A stretch of 64,000 nt of DNA, from positions 1-64,000 of the forward strand of contig JBBQFD010000001.1 in the NCBI GenBank assembly GCA_038321575.1. Direction: 5' to 3'. The position numbers and the translations under genes are program-made. The DNA comes from JBBQFD01 sp038321575. GTDB lineage: Bacteria > Bacillota_I > Bacilli_A > RF39 > UBA660. Positions 34,018-44,500 of the stretch are shown here, in pieces; position 1 is the stretch's first letter; each line of letters begins with the position of its first letter. The notes under the pieces are model-generated. The model was not told the DNA's origin. It saw only the letters and a program-made list of their open reading frames with translations, and made no database searches.

Positions 34018-34112
34018 TGATACACCTCTTTATAATTATAACATATATATGCTTATTCTAAAAGGTATTTACTTAAGGTTTAGACTATTGTATAATTGAT
34101 TTGGTGATGTAA

Positions 34113-34346
34113 ATGACAGATGTCGAAACGCTTATAATTAATATCTTAAATAAACTTCGTCCCTTTCTTATAAATGATGGTGGCGATGTTGAATTTATTA
34201 AATATGAAGATAATATTGTATATATTAAATTATTAGGAGCATGCTCTAATTGTTTAATGGTTGATATGACTTTAAAAGAAGGTATTGAGGCTGCTATTAT
34301 AGAAGAAATACCTGAAGTTAAAGAAGTAAGAAATATTACAAATTAA
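34113..34346 (+). CDS. Nfu-type iron-sulfur scaffold/carrier
   Basis: A 77-residue protein consisting only of the NifU C-terminal (Nfu) domain: LRPFLINDGGDVEFI then GACSNCLMVDMTLK with the cluster-binding CxxC at Cys44 and Cys47. Nfu proteins accept an Fe-S cluster from the SUF machinery and pass it to targets. Likely clients in the window are ferredoxin, the rRNA methyltransferase and perhaps the CDGSH protein. GGTGATG precedes the ATG. The gene ends in a terminator shared with the convergent neighbour. Confidence 0.95.
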   Translation: MTDVETLIINILNKLRPFLINDGGDVEFIKYEDNIVYIKLLGACSNCLMVDMTLKEGIEAAIIEEIPEVKEVRNITN

Positions 34347-34371
34347 AAACAAGCCTAAGCTTGTTTTTTTT
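34345..34371. terminator. Bidirectional terminator
   Basis: A 10-bp stem (34345-34354 with 34359-34368) has A-rich and T-rich sides, between convergent genes. Confidence 0.8.
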
Positions 34372-35140
34372 ATTCTAATATTTGTTTAATTTGATCTAGT
34401 TTTTGTTGTGCTGGTGATGATTGAATATTTGAATTTTCTTCTAAGTCTTCTAATTTGATTTGATATTCAGCTAATTTAATACTCATATCACTAGTTACTT
34501 GATCAAGTTTAGTTTGATAATTTGCAATTTGTTGATTTAATTCGGTAATGGTTACTGATAAAGCATCAGTTTTTTTCTTTTCGTCTACATACATAGTTTG
34601 ATAATCAACAGCTGGTGTAACATCATCTTCTGGCATACCATAAACTGGTGCTGTCATAACTGGTGCTGTCATAACTGGTGTTGATTCAACTACTGGTTCA
34701 GTTGGTTTATTAAAACTTAATAATTCTTCTAAACTGCTTAGTTTAACTGCTTCTACTACTGGTTGTTCCGTAAATACCTTTTTATTAGCACTTAACATAT
34801 TAACCACATTGTCAGCAAGTTTAAATAAACGATAAGTATTAACTTTTACTGCTGTCAAATCTTTAAGATTTAAATCAGTAACCGTTTTTAATTCGCCCTC
34901 TTTTGCTTCTTTTACAATAACCTTAATTAATTCTTTAATGTAATTCCATTCATTTTCATCAACTATTTTTTCTGTTAATGAAGCGTCACTAATTCTTGAT
35001 GCATATAGTTTTATATAACCATTTTCATCTTTTTCATTTAGTGTATAGATTAAATATTTAATTGTATTGCTCATAAAATAACGAACAACGCTAATATTTA
35101 AATTACTATTATTTTGATCTAATATTATCACATTTTCCAT
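34370..35140 (-). CDS. Cytoplasmic protein with C-terminal coiled coil, unknown function
   Basis: A 256-residue protein. The first 115 residues look globular and strand-rich. A low-complexity Pro/Val/Thr linker follows (about 120-180) with a doubled VMTAPVMTAP, then a coiled coil of about 60 residues. No signal peptide or span is present, and I recognise no family. The build, a small domain plus linker plus coil, suggests a structural or scaffold role, but that is a guess. Confidence 0.7.
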   Translation of the reverse strand: MENVIILDQNNSNLNISVVRYFMSNTIKYLIYTLNEKDENGYIKLYASRISDASLTEKIVDENEWNYIKELIKVIVKEAKEGELKTVTDLNLKDLTAVKVNTYRLFKLADNVVNMLSANKKVFTEQPVVEAVKLSSLEELLSFNKPTEPVVESTPVMTAPVMTAPVYGMPEDDVTPAVDYQTMYVDEKKKTDALSVTITELNQQIANYQTKLDQVTSDMSIKLAEYQIKLEDLEENSNIQSSPAQQKLDQIKQILE

Positions 35141-35203
35141 TTTGTATCCCCCTATTTACTCTATTGTTTATTATACTCATTTTATAATTATTATTCAATC
35201 ATT

Positions 35204-36217
35204 TTAAGCAAAATAATCAATATCCATATTCTTACGAACACGTTTCATAACTTCTTGAGCTTTTTCTTTAGCTTTTTTAGTACCTTCTTGTAAGATTTGT
35301 TCGACTAATTCTGGACGATCTTCATAATATTTACGTTTTTCTTGAATTGGTTTTAAGAAAGTCATCATATTTTTAATAAGTTGCTTCTTACAGTCAACAC
35401 AACCTCTAGTACCCGCCATACATTCTTTTTTAATATCGATTACTTCATCACCACTTACAAGTTGATGATAATAATAAGCCATACATACATCAGGATTCCC
35501 TTTATCATCTTTTTTAACGCGATTAGGATCAGTTACCGCTTGCATAATTTTTTTGCTTACTTCGGCTTCAGTGTCTGCTAAATAAATAGCATTACCTAAA
35601 CTTTTGCCCATTTTTTCATTACCATCTAAACCTTTAATACGTGGCGTTTTACTTAGTAGATATTCTGGTTCAATAAATGTATTGCCATATATCTTATTAA
35701 ATTTACGAACTATTTCACGTGTTTGTTCAACTTGTGGTATTTGATCATCGCCGGCTGGTATAACCGCACCATCAAATGCTGTAATATCTGCAGCTTGACT
35801 AACGGGATAACCTAAAAAACCATAAGTAACGCTTTCGCCGTCTTGACCAAAGATATATTCTTTTTGCGCTATTTCACTTTTAACAGTTGGATTACGATGT
35901 AATCTTGATATAGTTACTAAGTTAGAAAAATATACTGTTAATTCCGCTATTTCAGGGATCATTGATTGAATAAATATAATTGATTTAGTTGGATCAATAC
36001 CAACAGCTAAATTATCTAATGTTACTTCCCTAATATTTTTACTTATTTTTGATGGGTCATTAAAGTTATCAGTTAAAGCTTGCACATCAGCCACAATAAT
36101 ATAAACATTATATTTGTCTTGTAATGCAACTCTACTTTTTAAAGCACCAAAATAATGTCCAATATGTAATTTACCTGTTGGGCGTTCTCCTGTTAATACA
36201 TTTTTTTTATTTTCCAT
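35204..36217 (-). CDS. trpS: Tryptophanyl-tRNA synthetase
   Basis: A 337-residue class Ic synthetase. HIGH-type motif PTGKLHIGHYFGAL at about residues 14-27, KMSKS-type motif KMGKSLGNAIYL near 202, and the QAADITAFDG/PAGDDQIPQ Trp-site segments near 150-165. AAGGAGG precedes the ATG. No T-box or trp leader is present in the short upstream gap. TGG codes for tryptophan throughout the window, in line with TGA being a stop. Confidence 0.97.
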   Translation of the reverse strand: MENKKNVLTGERPTGKLHIGHYFGALKSRVALQDKYNVYIIVADVQALTDNFNDPSKISKNIREVTLDNLAVGIDPTKSIIFIQSMIPEIAELTVYFSNLVTISRLHRNPTVKSEIAQKEYIFGQDGESVTYGFLGYPVSQAADITAFDGAVIPAGDDQIPQVEQTREIVRKFNKIYGNTFIEPEYLLSKTPRIKGLDGNEKMGKSLGNAIYLADTEAEVSKKIMQAVTDPNRVKKDDKGNPDVCMAYYYHQLVSGDEVIDIKKECMAGTRGCVDCKKQLIKNMMTFLKPIQEKRKYYEDRPELVEQILQEGTKKAKEKAQEVMKRVRKNMDIDYFA

Positions 36218-36270
36218 AAATGCCTCCTTGATTTAGTAATATTATATGAAAATTATATCACATATTCAAC

Positions 36271-36296
36271 AAAAAAAGCATTATAATTAATGCTTT
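36271..36296 (-). terminator. Terminator of the patatin gene
   Basis: A 9-bp stem (36275-36283 with 36288-36296) with a T run on the minus strand overlaps the stop codon. Confidence 0.75.
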
Positions 36297-37528
36297 CCGA
36301 TTGTATATAAGTATAATGCTCCCACAAATTCCTTAGGAAAGATAACCGCTAACCCTGCTAAATCACTTTTTACGCGTGGTTTATCTTGAGTAAACATCTT
36401 ATCATATAAATAACGAAGTAATAATTGACGACTAAATATTTGTTTAAAATCACCATTTTTAATTTTTTCTTCTAATGATTTTCTAGTCACCATATCAATC
36501 TTATTAATTCCTTTTAATAATTGTTTATGATAATTAAATATCCCATATATATATGAATCATCAATATCTAAAACTTGTCCTAAATATTCAAGATTATCAT
36601 TCATAAATTCTTTATAATCATCACCATTTTTAGGAATAACTCTTTTTTCATAAACATTTAATAAAGTATTATTAGTAAAACTTTCAATATTTTTTTTAAA
36701 TTTACCTAAGTTCCACCATAGATTAAATTCTAAATGAAAGTGCTTAAAAGTATATAATTTACCCTTTAGTTTATTAAATGCTTTCATCGTATCATTATAA
36801 CCTAAACGAATTGATCTTCTCGATAATTCGGCATCAAAAGCAACAAAAGAACCAATTTTATTTTGTGGAGTTATTACTTTAACATTGATATTTTCATTCT
36901 TAATTTTTTTAGTAACCCCTAACGCATTCAAATCAATAGCGATTACCTCTTCAGCTCCTAAATCAATTGCTAAATTAATAGGTAGATTATCATAGTAACC
37001 ACCATCAATATATTCTTGACTATTAATTTCTCTTTGTTTAAAAATAGGATAACATGTTGCTGATGCTAATAAATACTCCATTAACATATCTTCTGGAATT
37101 TCTTTTTTAATTAACACTAATGGTTTTAAATCATTTAATTTAACAGTAATTAATCCAAAATCTTTTTTTGATTTATAAAACTTTTTAACATCAATAGCAC
37201 TCATAACTGTTGTTTCTAGATTTTTAACATCCATACCGCCTCTTAAAATAACGGCTGAAAGATAAGTTTTAAATAAATCAGTTTTGCCTTTTAAAGTATT
37301 CATATCAATATTAATATCACGATCAAGAACATCAGCATAATTAAGATTTTCCCACATTTTTTTAGCTTTTTTAAAGTCATTTTGTAACATTAAACAACCA
37401 TTTAAGGCACCAATTGATGTCCCAGTTACAATATCATATTTGATACGCATTTTTTTAAGTGCTTTCCATGCACCAAATTGATAAGCTCCGCGAGCTCCAC
37501 CGCCTGATAAAACTATCGCTCTTTTCAC
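36287..37528 (-). CDS. Patatin-like phospholipase
   Basis: A 413-residue protein with a patatin domain in the first 220 residues: oxyanion loop SGGGARGAYQFG (8-19), nucleophile Ser38 in GTSIG, and the catalytic Asp in IDGGYYDN near 172. It should release fatty acids from phospholipids or other acyl lipids. The extra C-terminal 190 residues are helical and basic and may bind the membrane or regulate. There is no signal peptide, so it acts from the cytoplasm. The start is GTG after GGTGAT. Confidence 0.93.
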   Translation of the reverse strand: MKRAIVLSGGGARGAYQFGAWKALKKMRIKYDIVTGTSIGALNGCLMLQNDFKKAKKMWENLNYADVLDRDINIDMNTLKGKTDLFKTYLSAVILRGGMDVKNLETTVMSAIDVKKFYKSKKDFGLITVKLNDLKPLVLIKKEIPEDMLMEYLLASATCYPIFKQREINSQEYIDGGYYDNLPINLAIDLGAEEVIAIDLNALGVTKKIKNENINVKVITPQNKIGSFVAFDAELSRRSIRLGYNDTMKAFNKLKGKLYTFKHFHLEFNLWWNLGKFKKNIESFTNNTLLNVYEKRVIPKNGDDYKEFMNDNLEYLGQVLDIDDSYIYGIFNYHKQLLKGINKIDMVTRKSLEEKIKNGDFKQIFSRQLLLRYLYDKMFTQDKPRVKSDLAGLAVIFPKEFVGALYLYTIGKH

Positions 37529-37590
37529 AATATCACCTAATATTATTATATCACTTTTAATATTGCATTAAAAGGTGGCAGCTTTAATAA

Positions 37591-38778
37591 CTATGATATT
37601 TGATGAGCTTTTATATATTCCTCAATATCACTTACACGATCTAATTGTTCCCATTTAACATTTAAATCATTTCTACCCATATGACCATAACTTGCTAATT
37701 GTTGATATATTGGACTAGTTAATTCTAATGTATTAATGATATTTTGTGGTGTTGAATTCCACAAATCTTTAATTAAAGCAATAATATAATCTTCACTATA
37801 AAAACTAGTATTAAAAGTCTCAACTAAAATTGATATAGGGTTAGCTACTCCTATTGCATATGATAATTGAATTTCTAATTTAGAAGCCACCTTTGCCGCC
37901 ACTAAATTCTTCGCGATATATCTGGCATAATAAGCGGCACTGCGGTCAACTTTAGTAGCGTCTTTACCACTAAAAGCCCCACCACCATGGCGAGAGTAAC
38001 CGCCATAAGTATCAACAATAATCTTACGCCCAGTTAAGCCGCTATCACCAAGTGGACCACCAATTACAAAACGGCCCGTTGGATTAACTAAGATTTTAGT
38101 GTTATCATCGATTAAATTCTTTGGTATTATTTTTAAAATTACTTCGTTTATGATATCATTTTTAATTTGGTCTTGGGTAATCTCTTCATCATGTTGAGTT
38201 GATACGATTATCGTATCAATTCGCCTAGGAATACCATCTTCATATTCAACTGTTACTTGGGTTTTACCATCAGGTCGAAGGTAACTTAGAATTTGATTTT
38301 TCCTAACTTCTGATAATCTTTTCGCTAACTTATGAGCAAGTGATATTGGTAATGGCATTAACTCTATTGTTTCATTACATGCATACCCAAACATCATTCC
38401 TTGATCACCTGCGCCAATTTGGTTTATAGACCCATCTAATTTAGATTCTAAGGCTTTATTAACACCAATTGCAATATCACTTGATTGTTTATCAATCTTA
38501 ATGATTATTTCGCAGGTATCACCATTAAAACCATATAAATCAGTGGTATAACCAATATCCTTAATTGTTTTACGAACAATAGCTTCGATATCAACTATCT
38601 TTGATGAAGTAATCTCCCCCATTACTAAAACAAATTGTTTAGTAACTGCGACTTCACATGCGACATGGCTACTTGGATCAACACTTAAATAAGCATCTAA
38701 TACGGCATCAGATATTTGATCACATATCTTATCAGGATGCCCTTCGGTAACAGATTCGGAAGTAAATAATCTTTTCAT
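37591..38778 (-). CDS. metK: S-adenosylmethionine synthetase
   Basis: A 395-residue MetK that joins methionine and ATP to give SAM. Seen: [13 protein letters not shown] near residue 14 with catalytic His and Asp, [12 protein letters not shown] near 117, and the P-loop-like [18 protein letters not shown] near 255. It is preceded by a SAM-I riboswitch with its own terminator (38811-38939), so high SAM should end transcription before the gene. Length and domains are normal. Confidence 0.98.
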   Translation of the reverse strand: MKRLFTSESVTEGHPDKICDQISDAVLDAYLSVDPSSHVACEVAVTKQFVLVMGEITSSKIVDIEAIVRKTIKDIGYTTDLYGFNGDTCEIIIKIDKQSSDIAIGVNKALESKLDGSINQIGAGDQGMMFGYACNETIELMPLPISLAHKLAKRLSEVRKNQILSYLRPDGKTQVTVEYEDGIPRRIDTIIVSTQHDEEITQDQIKNDIINEVILKIIPKNLIDDNTKILVNPTGRFVIGGPLGDSGLTGRKIIVDTYGGYSRHGGGAFSGKDATKVDRSAAYYARYIAKNLVAAKVASKLEIQLSYAIGVANPISILVETFNTSFYSEDYIIALIKDLWNSTPQNIINTLELTSPIYQQLASYGHMGRNDLNVKWEQLDRVSDIEEYIKAHQIS

Positions 38779-38810
38779 ATTTTTTCTCCTTCTATATTAC
38801 CTTAATAAAA

Positions 38811-38939
38811 AAACTCCGACACATAGTCCGAGTTAGATTCCTTTTTCTTATCTCTCGGCTTTAGCCGCAGGATTTAGCACCTAATTTAATAGGTTGCTGG
38901 GTTTCACAGGACCTGTATCCTCCACCGCTCTTGATAAGG
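38811..38939 (-). promoter_or_regulatory. SAM-I (S-box) riboswitch with terminator, controlling metK
   Basis: On the minus strand the aptamer begins CTTATCAAGAGCGGTGGAGG at 38939 and closes with GAGATAAG at about 38847. The core includes GGTCCTGTGAAACCCAGCAA and the P3/P4 helices (AACCTATTAAATTAGGT, GCGGCTAAAGCCG). An expression platform follows with a hairpin AACTCGGAC/GTCGGAGTT (38811-38834) and seven T. SAM binding should favour the terminator and stop metK transcription. Confidence 0.96.
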
Positions 38940-39049
38940 TAATATTTAATTTATTTACTTATATAGTATCCCAAAAATAAGGATTATTGTCAAGTATAAT
39001 TGCTTTATGACCAAGTATATGCTAGAATACATAGCAAACGGAGGCCATT

Positions 39050-39490
39050 ATGAAAGATGTTAAAACAATTGATGTTATATTAGAAGTTATTTTTGATGAA
39101 GAAAGATCTAAAATGGGTGGTAATTTCCACGTAATAAAAGTTACCCCATTTAATACAGATGGCATAGATATTCAATTACCAAATAAAAGTGGAGCTTTTA
39201 TCTTGCCCAAAAGTTTTATTGTAAAAAAGATTGCCTTTGTTGGTCGAAATGAAGACGAAACCGTTATTACTAAAAAAGAAGCAGAAGCAATTAAACAAAA
39301 AAATCTTTTAAATAAAAAAATTGATGCAATTGTCAATAACCTTGATACAACAATCATGGAAATGGAAAAAGGTTATAAAACAATTGGTAAAAAGATAAAC
39401 ATTTTAAAAGAAGAACGTGCTAAACTTGAAGCTATTCAATCATTAACAAGTAAAATTACTGAGGGATCTAAAAAAACAATTAAAAAATAA
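39050..39490 (+). CDS. Protein of unknown function with C-terminal coiled coil
   Basis: A 146-residue cytoplasmic protein. Residues 1-75 are strand-rich with a Gly/Pro-bearing core (THIS part holds KMGGNFHVIKVTPFN and FILPKSFIVKKIAFVG). Residues 78-146 are charged and helical, probably a coiled coil, with a basic end. I recognise no family. GGAGG precedes the ATG, and a plus-strand terminator follows at once. The next plus-strand gene is a lipoprotein with its own start signals. Confidence 0.7.
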   Translation: MKDVKTIDVILEVIFDEERSKMGGNFHVIKVTPFNTDGIDIQLPNKSGAFILPKSFIVKKIAFVGRNEDETVITKKEAEAIKQKNLLNKKIDAIVNNLDTTIMEMEKGYKTIGKKINILKEERAKLEAIQSLTSKITEGSKKTIKK

Positions 39491-39509
39491 AAAACCTAGT
39501 GGTTTTTTT
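39489..39509 (+). terminator. Terminator of the 39050-39490 gene
   Basis: A stem of AAAAACC with GGTTTTT around TAGT is followed by T. Confidence 0.75.
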
Positions 39510-39557
39510 ATTTTGGTTAATTTAGGAGTATAATGTTATTAGGAATGAGGTAACGAT

Positions 39558-40298
39558 ATGAAAAAATTAATTATCCTTTTCTTAACCATTATGTTTATTA
39601 CAACTGGTTGTACAAATACTAATTACAACGGCAAAGAAACCACTCTTTCTAAGATGTTTTTAGATAAAGGTTATACTATTAACATTTATAGATCAAGTGA
39701 AGAACTAAGTAGCAACGTTGAAGATTTTGGTAAATCATATATAAATATTAATTATAATATTCTAGCTGAATATACATCAACTGCTGCTTATAATATGAAT
39801 GCCAATTATAATATTAAAAAAGTTATTGTAAATAATGTACGCGTAATATCTACATCAAAAATGGGTACCGTTGGCGAACTTGCTATCTTGAAAAGATATT
39901 CTGGTTCAACTGCCGATTCACACGTTGATGTCGTTGGTACTAGCGATAAATATGTTGAGAACATTGCCATACCCAATACATCAGGTTACCAAATCGGGAT
40001 TATGGTTGAATTAAATAAAATAGCCCTTTATGATCAAAACAAATATACCAATATATCTTATGCTACTTCAACTGAACCTACTTTAGAAATGATATATGAT
40101 AAACTTGGTATCGATTCTAGTACAGTTAGATTAAAAATAGGTTTTCGAATTGAATTACTGACGGTTGATAATATAACTTTATACAAAGACTATGAAATTA
40201 CAGTCCCACCAACTGGAGTTGATATTAAAAATGAAGAATTTCATTATGAATATTATCAAACTGATGTAAAAAAAATGGCACCATTTTTACAAAAATAA
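39558..40298 (+). CDS. Lipoprotein of unknown function
   Basis: A 246-residue protein with a clear type II signal peptide: basic start, hydrophobic core and lipobox ITTGC (Cys18). The mature part is strand-rich, with Ser/Thr/Asn/Tyr-rich loops and no family I recognise; one conserved-looking stretch is GYQIGIMVELNKIALYDQNK. It should be anchored on the outer face of the membrane. GAGGTAACG precedes the ATG. It converges on pgi through a bidirectional terminator. Confidence 0.82.
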   Translation: MKKLIILFLTIMFITTGCTNTNYNGKETTLSKMFLDKGYTINIYRSSEELSSNVEDFGKSYININYNILAEYTSTAAYNMNANYNIKKVIVNNVRVISTSKMGTVGELAILKRYSGSTADSHVDVVGTSDKYVENIAIPNTSGYQIGIMVELNKIALYDQNKYTNISYATSTEPTLEMIYDKLGIDSSTVRLKIGFRIELLTVDNITLYKDYEITVPPTGVDIKNEEFHYEYYQTDVKKMAPFLQK

Positions 40299-40313
40299 AT
40301 AATGCTAATTTTA

Positions 40314-40342
40314 TAAAAAAAAGATACAATGTATCTTTTTTT
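40314..40342. terminator. Bidirectional terminator between lipoprotein and pgi genes
   Basis: An 11-bp stem (40318-40328 with 40330-40340) has A-rich and T-rich arms. Confidence 0.8.
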
Positions 40343-41537
40343 ATTCAGCTAATATCTTCTTCATTGTTTCTTTGTATTTTTCGACTCCTTCTTGATTGAA
40401 GGCATCAACATCACTAAGATGACCATTAACCGCACAAGAAATCATAAAGAATTGAAGTATATATCCTAAATTAAAAGTTGTTAGTTTATCAACATTAATA
40501 ATATTATTAATAACACCATCTTTAAAGTGGGCAATCGAGGTTGCTTTAGATGCAATATTATTTATTTCATTTAGACTCTTCTTATATTCATCAACTTCAA
40601 TATCTTTTTCAACTTCTAAAATATTTATAACGGTTTCAAATAAAATATGACTACCGTCTTGAATAAATTGTCCCATCGAATGAAGATCTCTCGTATTTAT
40701 AATCCCAATTGGTAAAGTACCTTTACCATCTTTACCTAATGATTCTGAATATAATTGTTTTAACCATTCAGTAAGTGCATCTAATTTTGGTTCATAAGCA
40801 ACAAAAGCTTCAACCATCGTTCCCTTTTTATAAAGAATATCTCTAATAATAGCATATTTAATTTGATTATTAACAGTCTTTTGTGATTCGATGGCACCAT
40901 CTAATAACTCTTCAATATTGATACCAGCTACTGCGATTGGTAATAAACCAACCGGTGTAAAGACTGAATATCTACCACCAATATCATTAGGAATATCAAA
41001 TGTCTTATAACCTTCAGCATTTGCTTTTCCATTACCACCCGTTAAAATAATACGTTCTTTTAACTCTTCACTTGAATATTTTTCTTTCATAATATCTAAA
41101 ATAAGGTCAAATACAACTCTAGTTTCAAAAGTTGTTCCTGATTTAGATATGTAATTAACAATAATGTCTTTGTTTTTAATCAATTCTTTTAATTCAATCA
41201 AATATTCACTTGATAGAGAAGTCCCCAGAAAATATATTTCTGGTTTTTTTTGTTCGTTATAGAAATATGGACTCAATGATTCAATTACTGCTAATGAACC
41301 TAAGTAAGAACCGCCAATTCCTACTACTAAAAATGCATCACAGTTGTTTTTAATCTGTAAACTAGTCTTTTTAATCTCATCAATCAGTTCTTGCTTTTTT
41401 AGATTTTTAGGATAAGCCCAACCCATCATATTTTGATGAGTTTTAAAATAATTACTTAATTCTTTGATTTTTGGATCATAGGTCGCAATCTCTTCATCAG
41501 TAATATCACTATAGGTTTTAAAATCAAAACTTATCAT
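40341..41537 (-). CDS. pgi: Glucose-6-phosphate isomerase
   Basis: A 398-residue isomerase that interconverts glucose-6-phosphate and fructose-6-phosphate. Family marks: VVGIGGSYLGSLAVIE near 72, NYISKSGTTFETR near 126, NDIGGRYSVFTPVG near 185, and MGQFIQDGSH near 285. It is about 50 residues shorter than typical bacterial Pgi, mostly at the N-terminus. Its ATG overlaps the TGA of the huge glucan-synthase gene (ATGA), and its ribosome site (GGGAGG) lies inside that gene, so the two are translationally coupled. That ties it to glucan metabolism as well as glycolysis. Confidence 0.96.
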   Translation of the reverse strand: MISFDFKTYSDITDEEIATYDPKIKELSNYFKTHQNMMGWAYPKNLKKQELIDEIKKTSLQIKNNCDAFLVVGIGGSYLGSLAVIESLSPYFYNEQKKPEIYFLGTSLSSEYLIELKELIKNKDIIVNYISKSGTTFETRVVFDLILDIMKEKYSSEELKERIILTGGNGKANAEGYKTFDIPNDIGGRYSVFTPVGLLPIAVAGINIEELLDGAIESQKTVNNQIKYAIIRDILYKKGTMVEAFVAYEPKLDALTEWLKQLYSESLGKDGKGTLPIGIINTRDLHSMGQFIQDGSHILFETVINILEVEKDIEVDEYKKSLNEINNIASKATSIAHFKDGVINNIINVDKLTTFNLGYILQFFMISCAVNGHLSDVDAFNQEGVEKYKETMKKILAE

Positions 41538-44500
41538 TCTTTACCTCCCATATTTACTATTATTATATGTTTTTTCTTATCATCAATCAAGTTTATAAGA
41601 TTATCTTTAACTTTTTTTTCATCAATCATTATACTACTTACACCTTCAGATACATGGTCTTTATTATTTACTTTAATATCATAAATAGTATTAAGATACT
41701 TATAAGTAAACTCAAAATTTAACCATGTTGAATCAATATGAGGATTGATTGTTAAAGTATTACCTGTTTTTTCTAAACCAATAATTTTTTCGATACCTAT
41801 TTTATAAGCCCAACTAGCCGAACCGGTATACCAAGTCCAACCACCGCGACCAGCGTAATTATTTTTTGAATAAATATCGGCTGCAATAACATACGGTTCA
41901 GTTTTATATTTTAAAACATCTATTGCATTAGTAGTACGATTAATTGGATTAATCATTTTTAAATAGCCGTATGCTTTATTTATTTCACCAATCTTAATTA
42001 ATGACATAATATACCATAAGGTTGCATGGGTATATTGAGCTCCATTTTCTCTAACTCCCGGTAGGTAATCACTTATATAACCAGGGTCATTTTTTTCTTC
42101 AAAGAAAGCGGGGCTTAATAATTTAATTAAATGATTATCGTTGTCAACTAATCTATTGTCGATTTCTTTAATTAATGGTTTTATATTACGTGGATCAATA
42201 ACATTGCTTAAAATACTCCATGATTGTGATAATAAATCTATTTGGCATGAAGCATTATTCTTAGAACCAAGGGTGTCACCATTATCAAAGAAAGCTCTTA
42301 GATACCAACTACCATCCCAAGCATTAGCATTAATTGATTTTTTTAATTCAATAGCTGATTCATGACACGTTTTAATAAAATCAACATCTTCTTTAGGGGC
42401 AATTTCTTCTATCTTATTTAAAAGATCATATAAGAAAAATCCTACCCAAACACTCTCTCCGATACCTTTATTACCAACTTTATTCATACCATCATTCCAG
42501 TCACCACTACCCATCAAAGGTAGGCCGTTGGTCCCTAGTTGATTTAACGCTTTAGTAATTGATAATTTTAAATGATAGTAAAGTGTTTCTTGAGTTGCAC
42601 TATATGAATAATTAATGCCTTTTTCGTCTTGTTGTTCACCTAAGTGTTCACCTTCAACAAAAACTACTTTTTCATCTAAAATGGTGTAATTATTAGTTAC
42701 TTTTAAATATTCATATGTTACATATAATAGCCATAAATAATCATCAGAGAACTTAGTGCGTGCCCCTAACGATAATTCTTCATGCCACCAATGTAGAACA
42801 TCTCCTTCAATGAATTGGTGTTTGGCATGTTTTAAGATTTGATCTCTGGTAAAAGTTGGATTACTATATATTAAACTCATTGAGTCTTGTAATTGATCTC
42901 TAAAACCAATTGCGCCACCAACTTGATAGAAAGCTGATTTAGCATATAATCTTGATGCATAAACTTGATATAAATACCAACCGTTCATCATATAATCAAA
43001 TGATTTATCAGGTGTCTTTATAACAATGTTTGATAGTTTTTCTTTCCAGTATTCAACTACTTCAATAAATTCATTAGCGATAAACTCTTTAGTTTGATAC
43101 TTGTTAATAATATCTTCGGTGTTATTAGCACAACCAAGCATAAATGATAATTCTTTACTTTCATCTTTAAATAGATCAATACTAATCGAGATTGTTTTTG
43201 TTGAGACATCATTTAAATCATATTTTACAATCTTTTCGCTTGATGACATAAATACTTTTTCATTTCTAAAGACTTTATTATAAACATTTTGCATAATCAA
43301 ACTATTTTGTGTAACATCAAAATCAACTAAAATATGAGAGTTAGTTTGTTCTTCCGTTTCACCTAAAACCGGTTTAATAACAAAGTCGATATCTAATTTA
43401 ATTTTAGTACTCTTCTTATTGTTAATTTTTATGTCATAAAGTTTTAGATTATCACTTCTGGGGACAAATACTTTTATTTCCATATCATAATCTTCAGTAT
43501 TAGCAATAAAAATCGAATACCCAAATCCGTGTTTTACTAGACTTGGAATAAACTTTTGTTTATTAATATAAATAGCTTCACTAGCAGGATCACCTACTGC
43601 ATCATTGCTCCATGATGTTAATTTAAACTGACGACTATTGTATGCATAAGTAAATCCACCTAGATTGTTAGTTATAACGGTTCCGAAAGTCTCATTAGCA
43701 ATTATATTTGACCATGGCGCTGGTGTATCATTATTAAAAACGTGATACTCACTACCATTTTTACTAAACCCACCATATTGATTGTCAAAATCAATCTTTG
43801 GAGATTTAGTTTCTAACAACGTTATTAAATTAGAAGTTTTGCTTACTTCTAATTTAATTGGTTCTAAAAGATCTAAATCAAATATTTGTTGATTTAATGA
43901 CTTATGAATTGAAGCATCAAAATATATTTTAGTAATTGTTTTAAACAACACTAATTCTTCATTACTCAATTCTGATATTGTATATACATTCCCTGGTGAG
44001 TTTTCAAAATAATTTAAATTATTAATACGATACATCAAATTATTAATGTATTTAGCAACTAATTCTTTTTTACCATCAACTTCATTATTTATAATAACCA
44101 CATCTAAATAAATAGCGCGGCTCTTATAAAACTCATAAGCTTGTAAGATTTCTTTTATAAAACCTGAATCCTCAGCATTATCAATATTAACTAAGATTAA
44201 TGGTAAATCACCAGATACTCCAAACTTCCATAAATTATCTTGCGATAAATTATTAATATGTAAGATTTCATGACGTTTTATGCTAATTGGTAGTGTTTGA
44301 TAAATGTACTTAAGCATAGTGTTATATGACATTAACTCACGACCATTTAAACCAGCATAGTGATTGCGCATATTATTTAATATAGTTGCCATTTCAAACG
44401 CAACATCAACTATTTTCTTATTATTATAAGTGTTAACTATTTCATCAATTTGTTCTCTTGACTTGCCGAAACCAACTAATAAGTAAATTATCTTTTTACT

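Noticed and set aside
34650..34690. Short tandem repeat in the 34370-35140 gene
   Set aside because: It is only a doubled 15-base unit in a low-complexity linker, with nothing else to suggest a mobile or variable element.
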